Source: Bacteroidota bacterium
GTDB taxonomy: Bacteria > Bacteroidota > Bacteroidia > Flavobacteriales > Weeksellaceae
Length of the DNA: 15,205 nucleotides
Assembly: GCA_023448955.1 (NCBI GenBank)
Contig: JAEXJU010000037.1
Span: 1 to 15,205 of the forward strand
Direction: 5' to 3'
Under the pieces are notes generated by a model. That model worked only from the letters and a program-made list of their open reading frames with translations, searched no databases and had not been told where the DNA came from. This document shows, one piece after another, positions 8,901-14,841 of the stretch; the first letter of the stretch is position 1, and each line of letters begins with the position of its first letter. The position numbers were made by a program, and so were the translations under genes.

Positions 8901-9590
8901 CAAGGGATGATGCGTTGCAATAACTATTGTTTTATTCTGGTTTTTATTCAGTTGGTCTTCGAATTCCGTGTAAAAATCTTCCCTTGTTTTGATATCACAT
9001 TTTTCATTGATTCCCGGATTTTTGTTCCAATCTGCCATCACCCATTCTGTATCTACCAAAAGCAATGTTACAGATTTGCTTATTTTTCTCGATTCGATGG
9101 AACAGCCGTTTCTGGGCGCAAAAGTGGTTTTGTCTCCGTATTTTTCCGTCACATATTCTTCTTCTCTTTTCAATCCTTTTATTCCGTCATTATACCAATC
9201 GTGGTTACCTGGAATAAAAATCGTTTTCCCTTTGTAATGATCTGATAAAGACATTTGATTGTCCATTTTTTTCTCGGCAAGAGTTCTGTTTTTATCTTCT
9301 TTTTTAGGCATTCCTACAGGATAAATGTTATCTCCCAGAAAAATCAGTGTGCTTTTTGCCGATGCCTTTGCCAGGGAATCTTTCAGTAGATTCATATTTT
9401 TGTAAGCATCGTCTTTGTCTAGATTTCCTGCATCGCCAACAAGATAAAAGGTATGGATTATGCTATCTTTTATGACCGGATTTGTAACAAAATTTTGGGC
9501 GTTTTTTCCGTAATCCGCATTTTGTACAGCGCAGGAAATAGTTACAAATGCAATAATTATGGAGACAAATAAATAGTATCTATATTTCAT
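5913..9590 (-). CDS. Lipoprotein-type metallophosphoesterase with kinase-like middle region and Omp85/BamA-type barrel
   Basis: A 1225-residue envelope protein. Residues 1-20 look like a lipoprotein signal peptide (hydrophobic core, ISC with Cys20). Residues 45-350 are a calcineurin-like phosphoesterase with all five motif blocks: GDAGN (52-56), GDNIYP (86-91), GNHDW (128-132), ATHHPL (225-230) and SGHDHN (302-307). They most resemble purple acid phosphatase-like members. Residues 435-640 hold a glycine-rich stretch (GGVNPSRAGGG), YVMRALKK (465-472), FDMLIGDWDRH (598-608) and KDRDQAF (630-636), the layout of an atypical kinase active site. Residues 800-845 are beta-rich with an RTX-like GGLDND. 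Residues 880-1225 form an outer-membrane barrel with an Omp85 L6-type motif DLRGFRFNRF (1128-1137), FDIGRVW (1171-1177) and a C-terminal Phe. The active phosphatase is presumably tethered to the outer membrane. Substrate and sidedness are unknown. Confidence 0.85.
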   Translation of the reverse strand: MKYRYYLFVSIIIAFVTISCAVQNADYGKNAQNFVTNPVIKDSIIHTFYLVGDAGNLDKDDAYKNMNLLKDSLAKASAKSTLIFLGDNIYPVGMPKKEDKNRTLAEKKMDNQMSLSDHYKGKTIFIPGNHDWYNDGIKGLKREEEYVTEKYGDKTTFAPRNGCSIESRKISKSVTLLLVDTEWVMADWNKNPGINEKCDIKTREDFYTEFEDQLNKNQNKTIVIATHHPLITNGSHGGKYSWEKQIFPLENKFPLPVLGSIINLTRATGGITHQDISNQNYKNLANRLKTLIAARGNVIVVSGHDHNLQYIEQEGIKQIISGAGSKTESAKAIGKNDFSYGKNGYAELKITNNGDAEVNFYNLNPDKSELLFRKKLLEKEVEGSTFTNNSFQKETKASVYDSSMTKKSKLYEFLWGKHYRTYYSKKVEATNVDLDTLFGGVNPSRAGGGHQTKSLRLETQNGNQYVMRALKKSGVRFLQSVAFKDQYVINDFSDSFADRFLLDFYTTSHPYTPLVIGNMADKIGIRNTNPELFFIPKQKALKSFNRNFGNELYYLEQKPEETEENPNKVIGTDEVIANLAKDEKYKMNEKLWIRARLFDMLIGDWDRHQDQWKFEQSKDNGNVVYSPIPKDRDQAFTKYDGVITSYLMGFPELKHMQTFDEKIKNIKWFNREPYPLDLAFTKNSDQKIWLEEAKFIQDNLDENTIRKAFENLPKEVQDKTSEDLIRKLLIRKNDLQIYAKDYYNFLNKRVLLLGTNKKDKFLIARLSNGETEVKIYRIKKAGEELISSQIYSKKLTKEIWIYGLSDDDIFIVQGNKGDNIKIRLFGGLDNDHYQVEKGRGIHIYDYKTKKNNLEKSGNALVTLTDDYDVNQYNYKRPKYSVYSNTLTAGFNPDDEIMIGFSQTFTVNNFIQNPFSHKHIVKTNYFTGTKGYEVAYQGIFPRLTGHWFYGLDARITSSHYIRNFYGIGNETVNPGDSFGENFNNVRAKELGISPSVNWGKNAVMFSAKLNYEALKIDRTENRFVSVLGVVNPDVFDTKQFASPELKFVYENYDSKANPKLGMKLDITSGWKINLNNSERQLPYLETGLGFMHYLTNDKKLIWSSYAKAKWLLSNDYEFYQMSTLGGNKDLRGFRFNRFYGKNSFYQSTDLRYDIGKLKNSFLPVGYGVFGGFDIGRVWNPGEISDKWHNAYGGGLWLNMMDVVSFNASYFQSVDGGRVVLSLGGTF

Positions 9591-9702
9591 AAGTTAAAAA
9601 TGGTTTATGATAGCCAATGATGACCCATCAAAACACTTTGTTAAATTTTCCGGAACGACAAATTTTGTTTTTTATGACTAACGTTATCATTATACTGTAT
9701 CT

Positions 9703-9795
9703 GCAGCCCGGCCTGAGTGGAGCTCATCCCGAAAACAACGCCGGCTTTTGTCCGGGCTTTTCGGGATAGCGGGAACGGAGGACGGATTAAGCTGC
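9703..9795 (+). repeat. Structured dispersed repeat, copy A
   Basis: A 93-base GC-rich element that folds back on itself. The terminal stem is GCAGC (9703-9707) with GCTGC (9791-9795). Next come paired arms CCG/CGG and CCT/AGG separated by a G-A mismatch, then GT/AC. The inner stem is a perfect 10 base pairs, ATCCCGAAAA (9726-9735) with TTTTCGGGAT (9758-9767), closing a variable 22-base loop. The same element occurs in opposite orientation at 13560-13650, with nearly identical arms and a different loop. Similar GGATAGCGGGA-type intergenic repeats occur in flavobacterial genomes as far as I recall, but I know of no assigned function. It could be a non-autonomous mobile element, a REP-like repeat or a small structured RNA. 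Confidence 0.85.
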
Positions 9796-9913
9796 CATAA
9801 TTATTAATAAATTGTATAACTGCAAGTAACAGTTTCTCTCTGCCAAGCACGAAATTACTGAAACTATAACAATTTTTAACAAAATTAAAATTAATAAGCT
9901 AATAATACTTTCT

Positions 9914-9921
9914 TAAATTTG
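9914..9921 (+). promoter_or_regulatory. -7 promoter element of the HD-PycTM gene
   Basis: TAAATTTG is a perfect match to TAnnTTTG. The -33 region, 20 bases upstream, reads TTA rather than TTG. Initiation would fall near 9928, only about 9 bases before the ATG at 9937. This excludes the upstream in-frame ATG at 9919, which overlaps the box itself. Confidence 0.5.
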
Positions 9922-9936
9922 TTTCAAATTGCTTTT

Positions 9937-11139
9937 ATGGATATTTTAAAACTGTCGGAAGAATATGTGAGAGCGCTTTTCGAGAAGCAACTCTCTTCCG
10001 ACTATACTTACCATAATCTGGATCATACAATACAGGTTGTAGAAAAGATAAAACTTCTTGCAAAAGAAGAGAATATTGGTGAGGAAGATACTGAAAATCT
10101 GCTGCTGGCAGGCTGGTTTCATGATCTTGGTTATATCAGCAATTTTGAAAATCACGAACTGGAAGGTAAAAAAGAAATTGAAAATTTTCTTAGAAAATAT
10201 AATTTCAGCGAAGAAAGGATCTTGAAAATTGGCGAGCTTATACTGGCAACCGACAAGTTTTACAAACCAAAAAATGCGCTAGAGGAAATCATTAAAGATG
10301 CCGACTTATCGCACCTTGCTTCGGAAGATTATTTTACAAGTTGTGAAAATCTGAGACAGGAAATCAAAGAAGTTCATCATCAGAAATTCAGCAAGCTAAA
10401 ATGGGCCGAGCTGAATATATCTTTCTTTGCAAAACACCAGTTCTACACAAAATACGCAAAGGAAAACTGGCAGCCGGAAAAAGAAAAGAACGTAGAAAAA
10501 ATACTGAAAAGCATCAAAACACTGAAGGAAGAAAAGAAAGATAAAGATAACCTTGAAAAAGATAAGGCGCTGCTTAATAAAAAGAAACTGGAAAAGCTGG
10601 AATCTCCGGAACGTGGCATAGAAACGATGTTCCGTGTAACACTAAACAACCATACCAAACTCAGCCAAATTGCGGATAGCAAAGCGAATATTCTTCTTTC
10701 TGTTAATGCGATTATCATTTCCATTGCACTTTCTTCTCTTATTCCAAAATTAGATGCGCCCACCAATTCGCATCTCGTGATCCCTACTTTTCTTATGGTG
10801 ATTTCTAGTGTTGTCTGTATTATTCTGGCTATTATGTCTACACGGCCAAAAGTGTCCAGCGGGACATTCACAAGAAAAGAAATTGAAGAGAAAAAAGTGA
10901 ATCTCTTGTTTTTCGGAAACTTCTACAAAATGCCGATGGAAGAATACCTCTGGGCTATGAAAGAAATGATGAATGACCGCCAATACTTGTATGACACGAT
11001 GATAAAAGATTTGTATTATCTCGGAATTGTACTGAATAGAAAATATAAATTATTGCGACTAACTTACACCGTTTTCACAATCGGGATTATTGTTTCTGTA
11101 GTGGCTTTTGTGGTGGCTTTTAGGAATGTGACGGTTTAA
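9937..11139 (+). CDS. HD-domain phosphohydrolase fused to Pycsar-effector-like (PycTM/DUF5706) membrane module
   Basis: A 400-residue protein with two parts. Residues 1-175 form an HD hydrolase domain with YHNLDH (25-30), FHDLGY (61-66; the HD pair is His62-Asp63), and KDADLSHL (120-127) supplying the downstream Asp. All are typical metal ligands of phosphohydrolases acting on nucleotides. A charged helical linker (about 180-225) leads to a module with FRVTLNNHTKLSQIADSKAN (232-251) and hydrophobic helices at about 252-269, 279-300 and 375-395. This matches the family annotated as Pycsar system effector (PycTM), which in Pycsar defence impairs the membrane after binding a cyclic pyrimidine nucleotide. 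No cyclase gene lies next to it, so a defence role is inference. The ATG at 9937 is preferred over 9919 because of the promoter position. Confidence 0.85.
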   Translation: MDILKLSEEYVRALFEKQLSSDYTYHNLDHTIQVVEKIKLLAKEENIGEEDTENLLLAGWFHDLGYISNFENHELEGKKEIENFLRKYNFSEERILKIGELILATDKFYKPKNALEEIIKDADLSHLASEDYFTSCENLRQEIKEVHHQKFSKLKWAELNISFFAKHQFYTKYAKENWQPEKEKNVEKILKSIKTLKEEKKDKDNLEKDKALLNKKKLEKLESPERGIETMFRVTLNNHTKLSQIADSKANILLSVNAIIISIALSSLIPKLDAPTNSHLVIPTFLMVISSVVCIILAIMSTRPKVSSGTFTRKEIEEKKVNLLFFGNFYKMPMEEYLWAMKEMMNDRQYLYDTMIKDLYYLGIVLNRKYKLLRLTYTVFTIGIIVSVVAFVVAFRNVTV

Positions 11140-11145
11140 GCGGAT

Positions 11146-13473
11146 TTAAATCCCAACCAAAAACTCATATTCTACATCTTGCGCTTCATAATTCACAGCA
11201 ACACGCAATGCTCGCAAACCGTTAATACCCTGTAAATCTTCTACTTCCAGCTCTTCAATTTCTGAAAGCACATTTTGGTCCTGGAGAATTTTTATTAATT
11301 GAAGATAATCTTCTCTTTCTTGGTCTTGGGAATATATAATGCTGATTTTCCCAGGCTGTGTAATGCGCTCGTCCGAATTTTTAATAAGTGATTTATCAAT
11401 ACGTTTTTTGATCATTTCGTAGCGTGCATTGTAGCTTCCGTCCACATCAAAACGTTTTTCATCCATTCGGAAACGGATGCTGATAGGCGTACTGTAAACC
11501 AGGATCAAAGATGATACATCCAGTGAATAATCTAAAGATTCTTTATATCGATGGTATTTTAATTCCGTTTCACAAATAACGCGCAGCTGCCAGAGACGCA
11601 GGTTTTTCAGAAAAACAGGATCGTAACTAAGTTCAGGTTCTATGGATGAACCAATGTAAAGATTATGTTCTACACCATCTGTTTTGAATCGCTCATAATA
11701 AAACGGGAATCTCTGCTGCTGCTCTTCCTGACGTTTATCCAGAATATCTGCCAATATTTTATTGATTGAAGAAAGGCTGTCATCAAATTTTTTTCTGAAC
11801 TGATAAACCAACTGTGTTTTAGGATCCAGCTGCTTTTGATAATCCGTAACAATCTGATTATAATTAACATTCTGGAGCTTTACCGATTCAAAAAACGGGT
11901 GTACTTGATTATGAATAAAAAACTGAACCTGGCTTTCCGTATCGGCTCGCAAATCATTACTCAAAAGTTCCTGAAAACGGATTAACTTTTTATTGATTTC
12001 TGTCAAATCATCATCTGACTTCAGATTTCTGAAAATATCAGAAATGAGCATCAGGTTGATTTCAAGATCTTTCCTGATGGCCAGATTTCTAGAAACAGAA
12101 GAATTCCTAATGTCAGTCTGCCCAAAAAGCGGCGTAAGATTCTCAAAAGTGATTTTTCTGTAAGGCAAATCAAATTCTTCTTTGTAAAAACCGATATGTC
12201 TTTCTGCTTCCTGACGGAATTTCCAGTAAACACTAGGATGTATAGATGTATATTCTCTCTGGATGATGGCTTGGATTCTTGTTTCTATACCGTCGTACAG
12301 TCTATCTACAGTGTCTTCCAGATAGGGCATCACCATTTCCATTTTATTGGCATTAATGCTGTTAAGCATTTTCTTTTTAGAAACCAGCTCTATCACGCCC
12401 AGTATTTTTTTATTCTTTACAACGGGCGCAAAAATCGCACTTTTGATTCCTGTATTATAAAGATGTCTGGCAATTTGGCTTTCGGGAAATTCCCTGTAAA
12501 TCCTTTCCACATCCGATATGCTGAAAAACTTTTTGGAATCTATCAGCGCATTGAAATTTTTCTCACAAAGCAGCTCATTTTCACATTCGGACGAGTTTCC
12601 AAAAAGAATATAACTGTTAATAACACCATTGATAGGACTTGTTATAAACTTATTGTCCTCATGATTAATGGCAGTAAATCCAACTTCCAGATCAGAAACC
12701 TGAAAAATTGAACGAAATACTTTATTCAGTTCTGGTTTCAGATTGTCATCATCTTCCAAATTGATCAATTTGGTTTTCAGGTTAGAAACTGCAATTTCCG
12801 TGGTCGCATCAAAAAAATTAACTACTGCAAAACCTTTCAGCTCCCAACTTGCCGGCGGAAATTTTTCTTTCCAAAGCTCATAATCTTCAAAATTATCCAG
12901 CAACTCCGAGATTTCTTCATCAGATAAAGGTTCCACTTTTTTTAAAGGACGTATAGCCATAAAATCCGCATTGGTAAGAAATCTATAATGCCGGATAACA
13001 CCGTCTTCATTAGGAATATCAAAAATAAACGGCATCGAAACATTAAGCGGAACATTGTAAAAATCATTCAGAATAATACAGCAGCTCATCACATAAAAAC
13101 GATGCGGATCCATATCCCTTATCATCATATCAAAATTATCTCCGGCTTTTTTGATGATGGATTCAAAACGCTTCGTTGGATTAAAAAAGAAATTATAAAA
13201 AGGAAAACTTACAGCTTTTATTTCATTTTCAGTAAGCATTGGCGGGAAAAGATCTTTTAGTAAATCTTTCATCAGCAACTCATTCCTGTCGAAAAACTGC
13301 AAATCCGTAATTCCGTTAATGAGTTCAGGAAATTCCTTCACTTTATTAAGAATTCTTTGGTGCGAAAACGCATACTCGGGATTTTCAGAAGCTTCCGCTT
13401 GCATTTTATTGATGATTTCTTCAAAAGAAAATTTCAGAACAAAAGGGCTTTCGTAAAAGGTTTGGAATTCCAT
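11146..13473 (-). CDS. GAF domain-containing protein
   Basis: A 775-residue, apparently cytoplasmic protein without signal peptide or membrane segments. The frame opens at a TTG (13488), but the ATG at 13473 (MEFQTFYESP) is chosen because a promoter box lies right before the TTG. Residues 235-395 have the pattern of a GAF ligand-binding domain, ending in IFAPVVKNKKILGVIELVS (347-365), followed by a long helix. Just downstream is a conserved-looking motif TPLFGQTDIRNSS (447-459), a helical region (460-590), and a mixed alpha/beta C-terminal domain (about 600-775). There is no histidine kinase, cyclase or EAL/GGDEF catalytic motif, so this is a sensor or scaffold with unknown output. It converges on the HD-PycTM gene with a 6-base gap. 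The family occurs in other Bacteroidota as far as I recall; the ligand is unknown. Confidence 0.75.
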   Translation of the reverse strand: MEFQTFYESPFVLKFSFEEIINKMQAEASENPEYAFSHQRILNKVKEFPELINGITDLQFFDRNELLMKDLLKDLFPPMLTENEIKAVSFPFYNFFFNPTKRFESIIKKAGDNFDMMIRDMDPHRFYVMSCCIILNDFYNVPLNVSMPFIFDIPNEDGVIRHYRFLTNADFMAIRPLKKVEPLSDEEISELLDNFEDYELWKEKFPPASWELKGFAVVNFFDATTEIAVSNLKTKLINLEDDDNLKPELNKVFRSIFQVSDLEVGFTAINHEDNKFITSPINGVINSYILFGNSSECENELLCEKNFNALIDSKKFFSISDVERIYREFPESQIARHLYNTGIKSAIFAPVVKNKKILGVIELVSKKKMLNSINANKMEMVMPYLEDTVDRLYDGIETRIQAIIQREYTSIHPSVYWKFRQEAERHIGFYKEEFDLPYRKITFENLTPLFGQTDIRNSSVSRNLAIRKDLEINLMLISDIFRNLKSDDDLTEINKKLIRFQELLSNDLRADTESQVQFFIHNQVHPFFESVKLQNVNYNQIVTDYQKQLDPKTQLVYQFRKKFDDSLSSINKILADILDKRQEEQQQRFPFYYERFKTDGVEHNLYIGSSIEPELSYDPVFLKNLRLWQLRVICETELKYHRYKESLDYSLDVSSLILVYSTPISIRFRMDEKRFDVDGSYNARYEMIKKRIDKSLIKNSDERITQPGKISIIYSQDQEREDYLQLIKILQDQNVLSEIEELEVEDLQGINGLRALRVAVNYEAQDVEYEFLVGI

Positions 13474-13490
13474 AACGGGTAAAATCAATG

Positions 13491-13498
13491 CAAATGTA
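13491..13498 (-). promoter_or_regulatory. -7 promoter element of the GAF protein gene
   Basis: On the minus strand TACATTTG is a perfect TAnnTTTG box. The -33 position is T-rich but lacks a clear TTG. Initiation near 13484 would place the TTG at 13488 upstream of the transcript, which supports the ATG at 13473 as the start, with a leader of about 10 bases. Confidence 0.5.
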
Positions 13499-13559
13499 AG
13501 TATTATAGGATTATTAAAAAAGACGAGTCAGTAGGCTAATTACTTTATTATTTTTTTGG

Positions 13560-13650
13560 GCGCCTTTATCCGTCTTCCGCTCCCACTATCCCGAAGCCCC
13601 GCTTCAATGCCCATTCTTTTTCGGGATGAGTTCCGCTCAAGCCGGGGCGC
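13560..13650 (-). repeat. Structured dispersed repeat, copy B (inverted relative to copy A)
   Basis: On the minus strand this 91-base element has the same order as copy A: terminal stem GCGCC/GGCGC, arms CCG/CGG and CTT/AAG with the same G-A mismatch, GC/GC, and an inner stem ATCCCGAA/TTCGGGAT. It has a different 24-base loop. Arm differences from copy A are mostly paired changes that keep base pairing (A-T to G-C and G-C to C-G in the outer stem, C-G to T-A in the second, T-A to C-G in the third). A T-run (13551-13557 on the plus strand) abuts one end. It lies between the GAF gene and rlmN promoters. Confidence 0.85.
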
Positions 13651-13730
13651 ATTTCCAAAATTGAAATTTTCTATCAGTCAGAACAGTATTATCACCATAT
13701 TACAAAATAATAAAATCCCATTCAAAACCT

Positions 13731-13738
13731 TATCTTTG
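13731..13738 (+). promoter_or_regulatory. -7 promoter element of rlmN
   Basis: TATCTTTG is a perfect TAnnTTTG box and is identical to the queA one. No clear TTG is present at the -33 position. Initiation near 13745 leaves a leader of about 13 bases before the TTG start at 13758. Confidence 0.55.
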
Positions 13739-13757
13739 CAAAAAATTTCCCATCAAA

Positions 13758-14792
13758 TTGAAAGACATCCGTACCCTTTCCCTGGACCAACTCAAAGAAT
13801 ACTTCAGCTCGATTGGTGACAAACCTTTCCGGGCCAAACAGGTCTATGACTGGCTTTGGAGCAAGAATCTGCATTCTTTTGATGAGATGACCAATCTTTC
13901 CAAAAATCTTCGCGATAGCCTTTCCCGTGATTTTTTCATCAACCCGATTGCGGTAGATCTTCTTCAAAAATCTACCGATGGAACCATAAAAAATGGCGTA
14001 AAGCTGCACGATGGATTAATGGTAGAATCGGTTTTGATACCAACGGAATCCAGAAGCACCGCTTGCGTTTCTTCACAAGTAGGCTGTTCTCTGAATTGTG
14101 AATTCTGCGCGACAGCCAAACTGAAAAGAATGCGAAATCTGGAAGTGGCAGAAATTGTAGATCAGGTCGCATTGATTGACCGTCAAAGTAAATTATATTT
14201 TGACAGACCACTTACAAACATTGTGTTTATGGGAATGGGCGAACCGATGATGAACTACAAAAATGTAGTGGAAGCCATTCACAAAATCACAAAACCAGAC
14301 GGTCTCGGGATGTCGCCAAGGCGAATTACCGTTTCCACCTCCGGAATCCCGAAAATGATAAAAATGCTGGCCGATGAAGAACTGAAAGTGAAATTAGCGC
14401 TCTCTCTCCATTCAGCCATCGAGCATAAACGAAACGAAATTATGCCTTTTTCCGAGAAATTTCCTCTTACGGATATTATGGAATCTCTTCAGTATTGGTA
14501 TCAGAAAACCGGCTCGCCTGTCACTTTTGAATATTGTGTATGGAAAGGGATCAACGATGGTGATGAAGATATCAAAGCTTTGATTAAATATTGCAGGCAA
14601 GTTCCAAGCAAAGTCAATCTGATCCAATACAATCCGATTGGCGAAGGTAAGTTTGACCACAGAAGCATTGAGGCTGAACAAAAATATGTTCGTGAACTGG
14701 AAAAAGCCGGTATTACCATTGTCATCAGAAAAAGCCGCGGCGGCGATATTGATGCAGCGTGTGGACAATTGGCGAATAAAACCTCTGAATAA
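13758..14792 (+). CDS. rlmN: Dual-specificity RNA methyltransferase RlmN
   Basis: A 344-residue radical SAM enzyme that makes 2-methyladenosine at A2503 of 23S rRNA and at A37 of certain tRNAs. The radical SAM cluster motif is Cys110, Cys114 and Cys117 (CSLNCEFC). Cys335 in GGDIDAACGQL is the methyl-carrying Cys and Cys103 in TACVSSQVGC the resolving Cys, equivalent to E. coli Cys355 and Cys118. The SAM-binding GMGEPMMNY (159-167) and the SLHSA motif (216-220) are also present. The start is TTG: the frame has no ATG nearby upstream, the next in-frame Met is residue 44, and residues 1-43 (MKDIRTLSLDQL onward) are conserved family sequence. It has its own promoter and is followed by a 116-base spacer before the next gene, in which I saw no convincing terminator. 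Confidence 0.96.
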   Translation: MKDIRTLSLDQLKEYFSSIGDKPFRAKQVYDWLWSKNLHSFDEMTNLSKNLRDSLSRDFFINPIAVDLLQKSTDGTIKNGVKLHDGLMVESVLIPTESRSTACVSSQVGCSLNCEFCATAKLKRMRNLEVAEIVDQVALIDRQSKLYFDRPLTNIVFMGMGEPMMNYKNVVEAIHKITKPDGLGMSPRRITVSTSGIPKMIKMLADEELKVKLALSLHSAIEHKRNEIMPFSEKFPLTDIMESLQYWYQKTGSPVTFEYCVWKGINDGDEDIKALIKYCRQVPSKVNLIQYNPIGEGKFDHRSIEAEQKYVRELEKAGITIVIRKSRGGDIDAACGQLANKTSE

Positions 14793-14841
14793 CAAATCGT
14801 TAACTTAGCTTTTACTAGTTATTTTATAGCAAATTAGATTG

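Larger units (their letters stand above)
9591..9936. other. Gene-free stretch of 346 bases holding repeat copy A and a promoter
   Basis: The left part (9591-9702) is AT-rich leader DNA of the minus-strand phosphatase gene. I could not identify a convincing TAnnTTTG box for that gene. The middle is the structured repeat copy A (9703-9795), markedly GC-richer than its surroundings. The right part contains the promoter for the HD-PycTM gene. The short minus-strand open frame through 9641-9850 runs across the repeat and has no coding character. Confidence 0.7.

Noticed and set aside
9703..9795. Repeat copies as integron attC sites
   Set aside because: The folded single-strand shape is suggestive, but the conserved R' and R'' core (GTTRRRY/RYYYAAC) is missing and no integrase or cassette array is present.
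9641..9850. Minus-strand open frame of 69 codons across the intergenic repeat
   Set aside because: It is made by translating repeat copy A and its flanks. It has no start context or recognisable protein features, and the repeat explains the sequence better.
9703..13650. Composite transposon or insertion sequence pair
   Set aside because: The bracketing repeats are only about 92 bases, encode nothing, show no target-site duplication by eye, and no transposase lies in the window. It is therefore reported as a possible cassette and not annotated as a mobile element.
13657..13670. AT-only palindrome AAAATT-GA-AATTTT next to repeat copy B, as a terminator or operator
   Set aside because: Six AT pairs with a two-base loop are expected often in DNA of this composition, and there is no T-run or second copy.
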